From positions 1 to 64,000 of the forward strand of contig JBBQHI010000005.1 in NCBI GenBank assembly GCA_038323835.1: 64,000 bases of DNA. The letters run 5' to 3'. The notes beneath the pieces were generated by a model. It ran no database searches. It was given only the letters and a program-made list of their open reading frames with translations, and was not told where the DNA came from. This stretch comes from JACVRW01 sp038323835 (GTDB taxonomy: Bacteria; Actinomycetota; Thermoleophilia; Solirubrobacterales; Thermoleophilaceae). Position numbers and translations under genes: made by a program. This document shows positions 7,154 to 13,957 of this stretch, piece by piece; position 1 is the first letter of the stretch, and each line of letters opens with the position of its first letter.

Positions 7154-7429
7154 TCAGCCGCCGGCGACGGCCGGGAGAATCGTTACCTCGTCCCCGTCCT
7201 CGACCGACGTCTCGAGTCCGTCGAGGAAGCGGATGTCCTCCCCGCCGACGTAGACGTTGACGAACCGGCGCAGGTCGCCATCCTCGGCGATCCGGTCGCG
7301 AAGCCCGTCGTAGCGGTCGTACAGACCGTCGAGGACCTCGCCGACCGTGCCGGCACCGTCAACGGCGGTCTCGGCGTCTCCGCCGGTGACGCTTCGCAAC
7401 TGCGTGGGGATCTTCACGGTAACCGCCAT
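7154..7429 (-). CDS. MoaD/ThiS-family sulfur carrier protein
   Basis: 91 residues of ubiquitin-like fold: MAVTVKIPTQLRSVTGG, DGLYDRYDGLRDRIAEDG, VNVYVGGEDIRFLDGLE, DGDEVTILPAVAGG. It ends exactly in Gly-Gly, the tail that becomes a thiocarboxylate in MoaD, ThiS and CysO. Placement directly behind a threonine-synthase-like gene (15 nt gap) under a SAM-I riboswitch argues for sulfur donation in amino-acid synthesis, as with CysO-CysM in mycobacteria or HcyS-MetY in Wolinella, rather than molybdopterin or thiamine; this is inference. No activating MoeB-like or Mec-like gene is in the window. The exposed Gly-Gly means no protease trimming is needed. Confidence 0.88.
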   Translation of the reverse strand: MAVTVKIPTQLRSVTGGDAETAVDGAGTVGEVLDGLYDRYDGLRDRIAEDGDLRRFVNVYVGGEDIRFLDGLETSVEDGDEVTILPAVAGG

Positions 7430-7444
7430 TTTGCGGCCGTCAGC

Positions 7445-8680
7445 TTACAGCGCACCGATGGCGCGCTCGGCACCAAGCGCCTCGAACGAGGCCACCGACG
7501 CGTCGATCTCGTGGATGGCGAACGTGTCGCGCACCGCGTCGAGCGTCTTCAGGCCGTCCCCGGTGATCACCACAACCACCCGCTCGTCGGGGCCGATCGC
7601 TCCGCTGAGGGCGAGCTTGCGCAGCACGCCGGTGGTCACGCCGCCCGCGGTCTCGGTGAAGATCCCGGTGGTCTCGGCCAGCAGCCGGATGCCCTCCCGG
7701 ATCTCCTCGTCGCTCACGGCCTCGACCGAGCCGCCCGAGCGGCGCGCGAGGTCGAGCGCGTAGGGACCGTCTGCGGGGTTGCCGATCGCCAGCGACTTGG
7801 CGATCGTGCGCGGCTTCACCGGCCGGCAGAAGTCGGCACCGGACTCGTAGGCGGTGGCCACCGGCGAGCAGCCGGAGGCCTGCGCGCCGTTGAAAGCCGG
7901 CAGCTCGCCCTCGACGAGCCCCACCTCCAGCCACTCCTCGAAGCCACGGGCGATCTTCGTGAACAGGGAACCGGAGGCCACCGGAGCCACCACCCGGTCG
8001 GGCAGCTCGAAGCCGAGCTGCTCGGCGATCTCGAAGGCCAGCGTCTTGGAGCCCTCGGCGTAGTACGGCCGGACGTTCACGTTCACGAACGCCCAGTCGC
8101 GATCGGCGGACAGCTCGGTGCAGAGCCGGTTCACGTCGTCGTAGGTGCCGCGCACGGCCACCAGGTGCGTGCCGTAGACCCCGGTGGCGAGCACCTTCTG
8201 CTCCTCCAGGTCCGACGGGATGAACACGTATGACTCTAGGCCCGCCGCCGCGGCATGGGCCGCCACCGCGTTGGCCAGATTGCCGGTGGAGGCGCAGGCC
8301 ACCACCTCGTAGCCCAGCTCCTGAGCCTTGGCCAGCGCTACGGCCACCACGCGGTCCTTGAAGGAGTGCGTGGGGTTGGCGGTGTCGTTCTTGACCCAGA
8401 CCTCGCCGAGGCCGAGTCGCTCGGCCAGGCGCGGCGCCTGCTGGAGAGGCGTGAGCCCGACCGGCAGGCCCGGCTTGGGCGGGGTCTCGAAGGGCAGGAA
8501 ATCGGCGTAACGCCAGATCGACTGCGGGCCGGCCTGGATGCGGCGCCGGGTGGAGTCGGCGTCCAGCCCCGAGAGGTCGTACGCGACCTCGAGGGGACCG
8601 AAGCAGTGCTCGCACACATAGCGCGCGTCGAGCGGGTACGTCTGAGCACATTCCTTGCACTGGAGCGCTTGAACCGTCAT
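7445..8680 (-). CDS. thrC: Threonine-synthase-like PLP enzyme, SAM-riboswitch controlled
   Basis: 411 residues. The N-terminus has two CxxC pairs (CKECAQTYPL, CEHCFGPLEV) forming a zinc ribbon as in many ThrC proteins. The PLP domain follows: KNDTANPTHSFKDRVV contains the Schiff-base Lys, ACASTGNLANAVAAHAA is the phosphate-loop/Asn region, and VAPVASGSLFTKIARGF and FTETAGGVTTGVLRKL complete the fold. ThrC converts O-phosphohomoserine to threonine. The start at 8680 (MTVQALQCK) follows AAAGGAAGCC; the ORF is open to 8752. A SAM-I riboswitch leader and a sulfur-carrier gene directly downstream suggest an alternative role: replacing the phosphate of O-phosphohomoserine with carrier-bound sulfide to make homocysteine. 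Sequence alone cannot decide. Confidence 0.85.
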   Translation of the reverse strand: MTVQALQCKECAQTYPLDARYVCEHCFGPLEVAYDLSGLDADSTRRRIQAGPQSIWRYADFLPFETPPKPGLPVGLTPLQQAPRLAERLGLGEVWVKNDTANPTHSFKDRVVAVALAKAQELGYEVVACASTGNLANAVAAHAAAAGLESYVFIPSDLEEQKVLATGVYGTHLVAVRGTYDDVNRLCTELSADRDWAFVNVNVRPYYAEGSKTLAFEIAEQLGFELPDRVVAPVASGSLFTKIARGFEEWLEVGLVEGELPAFNGAQASGCSPVATAYESGADFCRPVKPRTIAKSLAIGNPADGPYALDLARRSGGSVEAVSDEEIREGIRLLAETTGIFTETAGGVTTGVLRKLALSGAIGPDERVVVVITGDGLKTLDAVRDTFAIHEIDASVASFEALGAERAIGAL

Positions 8681-8751
8681 GGCTTCCTTTCGCCTATGTA
8701 AAAACCTCCGCCGCTGCTGTGACGAAGGCCTCCACAAGCGCCCCTTTGCCA

Positions 8752-8872
8752 CATCTGCCGGACTAAGTCCGATGGACTTGGCACCTTTCCCTAGACGACT
8801 GCCTGAGCGGTCGTTGAGGACGGTTGCCGGGGTTTCAATGGGCCATATCCCTCCACCCCTCTTGATGCAACG
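8752..8872 (-). promoter_or_regulatory. SAM-I (S-box) riboswitch
   Basis: The minus strand reads GCATCAAGAGGGGTGGAGGG, then ATATGGCCCATTGAAACCCC and GGCAACC, and later AAAGGTGCCAAGTCC, followed by a closing stem. These are the conserved S-box elements: the kink-turn CAAGAG...GGAGGGA, GGCCC-TGAAACCC-GGCAACC, and GGTGCCAA-TCC. It ends about 70 nt before the ThrC-like start, leaving room for an expression platform. S-box elements normally turn off methionine and sulfur genes when SAM is high. A TATCCT box (plus-strand AGGATA at 8891-8896) could be the promoter. Confidence 0.92.
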
Positions 8873-8909
8873 GCTATGTCTGCTGGGGCAGGATACAGCA
8901 CTGCGCGGG

Positions 8910-8915
8910 TAGAAT
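8910..8915 (+). promoter_or_regulatory. -10 box upstream of corA
   Basis: TAGAAT lies 7 nt before a GTG at 8923, the spacing seen at other leaderless starts in this window. That GTG, however, is not in the corA frame: it opens a 37-codon frame (8923-9036, beginning VVPATEDPLKRDAEP) that overlaps the first 27 codons of corA. Confidence 0.5.
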
Positions 8916-8956
8916 CACCTCTGTGGTGCCCGCAACCGAAGACCCGCTGAAACGCG

Positions 8957-9967
8957 ATGCCGAGCCTTCCGAAGCCACGTCTCAGGCGCTCCGCTCGTGC
9001 GCGGGCCGATGCGGCCCTCGCTCCGGTCTCGACTGAGCCCAACGTAGAGACCGTCGAGTTCGGCGGCCTCCGTTGGATCAACATCGAGCGCCCCTCACCC
9101 GTCGACCGCTCCTGGCTGGAGGAGCATTTCGAGTTCCACGCCCTCGACTACGAGGACGTGGCCTCACGCAACCAGCGGCCGAAGATCGACGAGTACGACG
9201 ACTACCTGTTCATCGTCCTGTACTTCCCGGTGTTCGACAAGAAGGTCGGGCGCCTGAACGCCGGCGAGCTGGACATCTTCATCGGGCCGGATTACCTGAT
9301 CACGCTGCCCAACCAGCCGATCCCGCCCGTGGAGTACCTGTTCGAGCGCTGCAGGTCCTCTCAGGAGCTGCGCGAGGCCCTGCTGTCCAAGGGCGCGGGC
9401 TACCTGCTCTACAAGATCGTGGACAACGCCTTCGACTACTGCTTCCCGATGCTCCGCAAGGTGGGTAACAAGCTGGAGCGGATCGAGGAGGAGATCTTCG
9501 AGGGCCGCTCCGAGGAGGTGGTGCGGGACATCTCCAACGTGAAGCAGGAGATCATCAACTTCCGCAAGATCATCCGGCCGCAGCGTGCCGTCCTGCGAGA
9601 CCTCGAGCGCACCAAGCAGCGCTATCTCGCCGACGATCTGGAGATCTACTTCGACGACATCAACGACGCCTCCGAGCGCATCTGGGACATGCTCGAGAAC
9701 TACAAGGAGGTGGTGGAGGCGCTCGAGGACACCAATGAGTCGGTGATCGCGCACCGCTTCAACGACGTCCTCCGGATCCTCACGGTGTTCAGCATCGTGT
9801 TCCTGCCGGCCACGCTGATCGCCAGCATCTGGGGAATGAACGTCGGGCTGCCGGGTGGCGGGGACCCGGCGAGCTCGTCCAAGGCCGTCTTCTGGATCGT
9901 GATCTTCGCCATCGTGATGCTGCTCGGGGGGATGATCACGTTCTTCCGTCGGCGCGGCTGGCTCTGA
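8957..9967 (+). CDS. corA: CorA-family Mg2+/Co2+ transporter
   Basis: 336 residues. The cytoplasmic alpha/beta domain (NVETVEFGGLRWINIERPSP, NQRPKIDEYDDYLFIVLYFP, DIFIGPDYLITLPNQP) leads into long coiled helices (LERIEEEIFEGRSEEVVRDI) and two C-terminal membrane spans. The signature GMNVG is in IWGMNVGLPGGGDPAS between them, and the tail RRRGWL is basic. It forms a pentameric channel in the plasma membrane. The ATG at 8957 gives a basic N-terminus (MPSLPKPRLRRSARARAD) and has no ribosome binding site; the promoter and an overlapping GTG frame suggest either a short upstream ORF or a frameshift near the N-terminus. Divergent from the SAM-riboswitch operon. Confidence 0.93.
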   Translation: MPSLPKPRLRRSARARADAALAPVSTEPNVETVEFGGLRWINIERPSPVDRSWLEEHFEFHALDYEDVASRNQRPKIDEYDDYLFIVLYFPVFDKKVGRLNAGELDIFIGPDYLITLPNQPIPPVEYLFERCRSSQELREALLSKGAGYLLYKIVDNAFDYCFPMLRKVGNKLERIEEEIFEGRSEEVVRDISNVKQEIINFRKIIRPQRAVLRDLERTKQRYLADDLEIYFDDINDASERIWDMLENYKEVVEALEDTNESVIAHRFNDVLRILTVFSIVFLPATLIASIWGMNVGLPGGGDPASSSKAVFWIVIFAIVMLLGGMITFFRRRGWL

Positions 9968-9975
9968 CGCTCTGG

Positions 9976-9981
9976 TAGAAC
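9976..9981 (+). promoter_or_regulatory. -10 box, probable leaderless promoter of the phosphomannomutase gene
   Basis: TAGAAC lies 8 nt before the GTG start at 9990, just after the corA stop. It fits the leaderless pattern of this window; no clear -35. Confidence 0.4.
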
Positions 9982-9989
9982 CACGGGTT

Positions 9990-11360
9990 GTGGTCGACCC
10001 CTCGATCTTCAAGGCGTACGACGTCCGTGGCACCTACCCGGACCAGATGGACGAGGAGGTGGCCTACCGCGTGGGGCGCGCCTTCGCGCAGGTGCTCGGC
10101 CAGCTCGAGAAAAAGCCGGTGGGCGACCTGCGGGTGGCGATCGGGCGGGACATGCGCCTCTCGGCCCCGGCCATGGCGGCGCGCTACGCGCAGGGCCTGA
10201 TCGACGAGGGCGTGGACGTGCTCGACGTGGGGATGGCGGGCACCGAGATGGTTTATTGGACCGTGGGCTCGCGAGGCCTGGACGGCGGCCTGATGTGCAC
10301 CGCCTCCCACAACCCGAAGGCCTACACCGGGGCCAAGCTCGTGCGCAGCGGCGCGCTGGCGCTCTCCGGCGACTCGGGCATCGGCGAGCTTCGCGACCTC
10401 GTGGCCGCGGGCGAGCCCGGACCTCCCAGCGACACCCCGGGCGAGCTCCACACCGAGGACGTGAGCGCGCCCTTCCGGGCCGCGGCGCTGGGGTACGTGG
10501 ACCCCTCTCTGATCGGGAAGCTCAGGGTGGTGGTGGACGGCGGCAACGGCATGGCCGGGCCGATGGTGGGCCCGCTGCTCGACTCCTTCCCACTCGAGCA
10601 GGTGCAGACCTACTGGACGCCGGACGGCGAGTTCCCGGACCACGAGCCCAACCCGCTTCTGGAGGCGAACCGGCGGTTCATCATCGACAAGGTGCGCAGC
10701 GAGGGCGCGGACCTCGGCATCGCCTGGGACGGGGATGCGGACCGCTGCTTCTTCATCGACGACAGCGGCGCGTTCGTGGACGGCGACTTCCTCACCGCGC
10801 TGCTGGGCGAGTCCCTGGTGCGCAAGGAGCCGGGCGCAACGGTGCTCTACGACGTTCGCGCCTCGCGCGCGGTGCGCGACATCGTGGAGGGCGCCGGCGG
10901 CACCGCGCTCGTGAACCGCGTGGGCCACGCCTTCTTCAAGACCAGGATGCGCGAGACCGGCGCGGTGTTCGGCGGCGAGGTGTCCGGCCACTACTACTTC
11001 CGCGACTTCTACTGTGCCGACTCCGGCACCCTCCCGGCCCTGCTCATCCTCGAGCTGCTCGGCGTAACCGGGAAGTCGATCAGCGAGCTGCTCCAGCCGC
11101 TTCGCGATCGCTACTTCATCTCCGGGGAGATCAACACCGAGGTGGCGGACCCGGACGCCAAGATGAAGGAGATCGCCGAGCGCTACGGCGACGGAGATGT
11201 GGGATGGCTCGACGGCGTGTCGGTGGACTACGACGACTGGCACTTCAACGTGCGCCCGTCGAACACCGAGCCGCTGCTGCGCCTGAACCTCGAGTCGGTG
11301 GCCTCGCCGGAGCACATGGCGGAGCGCCGCGACGAGGTGCTCGCCCTCATCCGCGGCTGA
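9990..11360 (+). CDS. manB: Phosphomannomutase/phosphoglucomutase
   Basis: 456 residues of the alpha-D-phosphohexomutase family. The N-terminus IFKAYDVRGTYPDQMDEEVA, the phospho-Ser loop CTASHNPKAYTGAK, the metal loop AWDGDADRCFFIDD, the sugar loop FGGEVSGHYYFRDFY and the phosphate-binding RPSNTEPLLRLN are all intact. It interconverts hexose 6- and 1-phosphates and would supply mannose-1-P or glucose-1-P for the sugar nucleotides used by the polysaccharide genes from 13.9 kb on. The start is GTG 9990; the frame matches family N-termini, and a -10 box 8 nt upstream suggests a leaderless mRNA. The MBL hydrolase gene follows after 10 nt and is likely co-transcribed. Confidence 0.93.
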   Translation: MVDPSIFKAYDVRGTYPDQMDEEVAYRVGRAFAQVLGQLEKKPVGDLRVAIGRDMRLSAPAMAARYAQGLIDEGVDVLDVGMAGTEMVYWTVGSRGLDGGLMCTASHNPKAYTGAKLVRSGALALSGDSGIGELRDLVAAGEPGPPSDTPGELHTEDVSAPFRAAALGYVDPSLIGKLRVVVDGGNGMAGPMVGPLLDSFPLEQVQTYWTPDGEFPDHEPNPLLEANRRFIIDKVRSEGADLGIAWDGDADRCFFIDDSGAFVDGDFLTALLGESLVRKEPGATVLYDVRASRAVRDIVEGAGGTALVNRVGHAFFKTRMRETGAVFGGEVSGHYYFRDFYCADSGTLPALLILELLGVTGKSISELLQPLRDRYFISGEINTEVADPDAKMKEIAERYGDGDVGWLDGVSVDYDDWHFNVRPSNTEPLLRLNLESVASPEHMAERRDEVLALIRG

Positions 11361-11370
11361 GGGTCCGCGA

Positions 11371-12369
11371 ATGAGCGCCGAGGACCCCTACGCGTCCGCC
11401 GCGGCCGCGGGGGTCCACAGAATCGCCATCCCGACGCCGTTCGCCGTCGGTCGCGTGAACGTGTACCTGATCGAGGACTCGCCGCTGACGCTGGTGGATG
11501 CGGGCCCCAACTCCGGCACCTCCTTCGACGAGCTCCAGCGCGGGCTCGCAGCACTCGGTCACACGCTCGAGGACGTGGAGCTCGTCCTGCTCACCCACCA
11601 GCACATCGACCACCTCGGGCTCGTCTCCCTGGTGGCGGCGCACTCCGGAGCGGAGGTGGCGGCCATCGAGGCCGCGGTCCCGTTCGTGGAGAACTTCTCG
11701 ATCGAGTCCCAGGCCGACGACGACTTCGCCAAGGACGTGATGCTCCGCAACGGGATGTCGGAGGACGTGGCCGCGGCGCTCCAGTCGGTGTCGCGGGCGT
11801 TCCGGGCGTGGGGCGCGCGCGTGGACGTGACCCGCGTGCTGCGCGATGGCGACCGGGTGGAGATGCGGGACCGCACCCTGGAGGTGGCCTTCCGGCCCGG
11901 GCACAGCCCCAGCGACACGGTGTTCCTCGACCGGGAGCGACGCCAGCTCGTGGCTGGGGACCACCTGCTGGGTCACATCTCTTCCAACCCGCTGATCACC
12001 CGGGACCGGGACCACCCCGGGGAGCGGACCCGGGCGCTGGTGGCCTACCTCGCCTCGCTTCGCCTGACCCAGGCGATGGATGTGGACCTGGTGCTCCCCG
12101 GCCACGGCGACCCCGTGACCGACCACGCCGCGCTCATCGACCAGCGCTTCGCCATGCACCGCCGCCGTGCGGCCAAGATCCACCGGCTTGTGGCCGAACG
12201 ACCGCGCACCGCGCACGAGGTGGCGCAGTCGCTGTGGGGCAACATCGCGGTGACCCAGGCGTTCCTCACCCTGTCCGAGGTGCTGGGCCACATGGACCTG
12301 CTGCTGGCCGACGGCCGCGTGCGGGAGCGTGACCGCGACGGCGTGAGCGTCTTCGAGGCCGCGAGCTAG
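11371..12369 (+). CDS. MBL-fold metallo-hydrolase with C-terminal winged-helix-like region
   Basis: 332 residues. The metal-binding motif is LLTHQHIDHLGLV (HxHxDH), with further ligands in FRPGHSPSDTVF, VAGDHLLGH and VLPGHGDPV, giving a complete two-zinc site. The C-terminal 80 residues (RRAAKIHRLVAERPRTAHEVAQ ... EVLGHMDLLLADGRVRER) look like the winged-helix tail of the LACTB2/glyoxalase-II-like subgroup. Likely a thioester or other hydrolase in the cytoplasm; substrate unknown. It starts at ATG 11371, 10 nt behind the phosphomannomutase, so the two probably form an operon, but no functional link is obvious. Confidence 0.85.
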   Translation: MSAEDPYASAAAAGVHRIAIPTPFAVGRVNVYLIEDSPLTLVDAGPNSGTSFDELQRGLAALGHTLEDVELVLLTHQHIDHLGLVSLVAAHSGAEVAAIEAAVPFVENFSIESQADDDFAKDVMLRNGMSEDVAAALQSVSRAFRAWGARVDVTRVLRDGDRVEMRDRTLEVAFRPGHSPSDTVFLDRERRQLVAGDHLLGHISSNPLITRDRDHPGERTRALVAYLASLRLTQAMDVDLVLPGHGDPVTDHAALIDQRFAMHRRRAAKIHRLVAERPRTAHEVAQSLWGNIAVTQAFLTLSEVLGHMDLLLADGRVRERDRDGVSVFEAAS

Positions 12370-12391
12370 GGACCAGACCTAACCGTCTACG

Positions 12392-12580
12392 TCAGGCGGC
12401 GTCCCGCCGGGACATATGGGGGTCGTTCCCGCCGGGCTTGAACAGTGGCCGGTAGGAGGCGCGCCCGGCCTCTTCGAGGATGGCCGAGCACTCCTCGCAG
12501 ATCCAGTTGTAGATCAGCAGACCGGCGGCCGAGTCGTAGGTGCTGCGTATGTCCCTGAGTCCGTCGTGGCGACAGGCCAT
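12392..12580 (-). CDS. Small Cys/His protein (62 aa), putative zinc-binding
   Basis: MACRHDGLRDIRSTYDSAAG opens a 62-residue frame; a second part reads LLIYNWICEECSAILEEAGR and the end is ASYRPLFKPGGNDPH plus a short tail. Cys3/His5 and the pair CEEC at 28-31 are spaced like a zinc ribbon. It looks like a real protein: aromatic and acidic residues are balanced, unlike the Arg/Pro-rich shadow frames around it. The frame is open to 12871, but MACRHD at 12580 is the natural start; no strong ribosome binding site. It is convergent with the MBL gene and divergent from the LuxR gene. Function unknown. Confidence 0.65.
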   Translation of the reverse strand: MACRHDGLRDIRSTYDSAAGLLIYNWICEECSAILEEAGRASYRPLFKPGGNDPHMSRRDAA

Positions 12581-12743
12581 GCGTAGGAAACGCGGCCCTG
12601 CGGCGGAACTTGCGCGTGCAAGCGCCTCCTCCCCAGGGTCCCCCGCCAATCGGTGAGGAAGAAATGGGCTGCACCGCCCGTTAGTAGAGGGCGCCGAGAG
12701 CTCACTCGCGGCGCATCCACACCTCATCCAAGGGAGAAACACC

Positions 12744-13451
12744 ATGAAGAAGATGGTGATCGTTGCTGACAGCTCGTTCGTTATTGAAACCATCCGGCTC
12801 GCTCTGCGCAGCGCCGCCGGCCTGAAGGTCATCGGCAAGGTCGACGGCCGCATCGGCGTCCGCCGCCCCATCGCCGAGTCTCAGCCCGACATCGTGCTCG
12901 TGGACGAGATGCAGAGCTCCGAGCACGCGCTCGAGCGCATCCGCGAGTGCCGTGAGGAGGCGCCGTCGAGCGCGATCCTCCTGCTCACGATGCGCATGGA
13001 GGACGAGTGGATCGGCGAGGCCATCACGGCCGGGGCCGACGCCTGCCTGTCCAAGTCCGCTCACCTGCCGAGCCTCGGCACGCTGATCCGGGAGATCGTG
13101 GCGCGCAACATCGTCACGGCCCTGCCCGCGAGCATGAGCAACGGCACGCTGGCCATGTCCGGCAACGACGACCTCACCGCCCGGGAGCGCGAGATCCTGG
13201 GCCTGGTGGCCGATGGCCTCACCAACGCCCGCATCGGGCGTGAGCTGTGGGTCACCGAGCAGACGGTGAAGTTCCACCTCTCGAACATCTACCGCAAGCT
13301 CGCGGTCTCCAACCGGACCGAGGCAAGCCGCTACGCGTTCACCCACGGCATGCTGCGCCGCGGTCCCTCGCGGGTGGCGGGAGATGCGGCCGAGGCGAAG
13401 CTCGCATCGGTGAGCGAGCTGCGTCCCGTGGAAGCGGCCGGCGCCGCCTAG
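12744..13451 (+). CDS. LuxR/NarL-type response regulator
   Basis: 235 residues. Receiver-like N-terminus: MVIVADSSFVIETIRLAL, phospho-acceptor region DIVLVDEMQSSEHAL, LLLTMRMEDEW and the conserved Lys in ADACLSKSAHLP. One of the usual acidic pocket residues near the N-terminus is Ser (ADSS), but the Asp, Thr and Lys are present. The C-terminal LuxR helix-turn-helix is LTAREREILGLVADGLTNAR through TVKFHLSNIYRKL. A 30-residue tail follows. The start has a good site, GGGAGAAACACC before ATG. There is no histidine kinase next to it. Target genes unknown; proximity to the polysaccharide locus is the only hint. Confidence 0.88.
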   Translation: MKKMVIVADSSFVIETIRLALRSAAGLKVIGKVDGRIGVRRPIAESQPDIVLVDEMQSSEHALERIRECREEAPSSAILLLTMRMEDEWIGEAITAGADACLSKSAHLPSLGTLIREIVARNIVTALPASMSNGTLAMSGNDDLTAREREILGLVADGLTNARIGRELWVTEQTVKFHLSNIYRKLAVSNRTEASRYAFTHGMLRRGPSRVAGDAAEAKLASVSELRPVEAAGAA

Positions 13452-13498
13452 GCGCCGCTGTCGGGTTGCGGGCCTCCCGGGACCGCGACCTTTGCGAG

Positions 13499-13529
13499 GG
13501 GGCGGGCGCGCATAGGCGCCCGCCCCTTT
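13499..13529 (+). terminator. Rho-independent-like terminator after the LuxR gene
   Basis: GGGGCGGGCGC (13499-13509), loop GCATAG, GCGCCCGCCCC (13516-13526) and TTT: an 11-bp perfect stem with a short T tail, 48 nt after the stop. Confidence 0.7.
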
Positions 13530-13562
13530 GCGCTTTCTGGGGCCCCGCCCGAGACCTCGTCC

Positions 13563-13663
13563 GGGCGCACTTCGTAGCCCTCAGGTCACGAAGAGAGGAC
13601 CGGGCTCGGGGGGTGTGGCGCCTTATGCACGGCATGCGTGCATAAAGCGCATAGCCCCCCCCC
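13563..13663. repeat. Palindromic intergenic repeat, family A, copy 1
   Basis: Begins GGGCGCACTTCGTAGCC, continues with GTCACGAAGAGAGGACCGGG, and ends in a hairpin: GGGGGG ... TTATGCAC (13623-13630), loop GGCATGC, GTGCATAA (13638-13645) ... CCCCCC. The first 58 bases match copy 2 with only a few differences. The hairpin resembles the third copy at 43558. Confidence 0.7.
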
Positions 13664-13710
13664 CGACGGGCGGCCGCGACCAGCGCCTTGGCCCCCCTGA
13701 CGGTCACCGC

Positions 13711-13807
13711 GGGCGCACTTCGTGGCCATCACGTCACGAAGAGAGAACCGGGCTCGGGGGGTGTGGGCTCTATGCGCCGTATGGATGCCGAGAACGGATA
13801 ACCCCCC
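13711..13807. repeat. Palindromic intergenic repeat, family A, copy 2
   Basis: Offset by exactly 148 bases from copy 1. Shares GGGCGCACTTCGT, GTCACGAAGAGAG and ACCGGGCTCGGGGGGTGTGG; then CTATGCGCCGTATGGATGCC replaces the copy-1 loop, closing with ACCCCCC. The outer GGGGGGT / ACCCCCC arms can pair. Confidence 0.7.
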
Positions 13808-13957
13808 GGCGGGGGCCGCGGAGGGATGGTGCGCGGGCGGTCCCGGGCGCAGGCAGCGCCGCGGCAGACCAAGCGCGAGGCCAAAGGGATCACCGCACCC
13901 CACCCAGCCCCGCCGTACGCCGGCCCCGCATCGGGAGCCGGGATAGACCAAACCGCC

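Larger units (their letters stand above)
13452..13957. other. Convergent intergenic region with terminator and repeats
   Basis: 506 bp between the LuxR gene (+) and the UDP-sugar dehydrogenase gene (-). It holds a terminator-like hairpin and two copies of a roughly 100-bp palindromic repeat; no credible gene. ORFs here are GC-rich shadows. Confidence 0.7.

Noticed and set aside
5458..7260. 600-codon plus-strand ORF over the secreted protein and epimerase genes
   Set aside because: Wrong-frame read-through and antisense; it contradicts the signal peptide frame and the clear epimerase and MoaD-like genes.
7154..7429. MoaD-like gene as part of molybdopterin synthesis
   Set aside because: No moaE, moeB or other cofactor gene nearby, while the SAM riboswitch and ThrC-like neighbour point to sulfur amino-acid metabolism.
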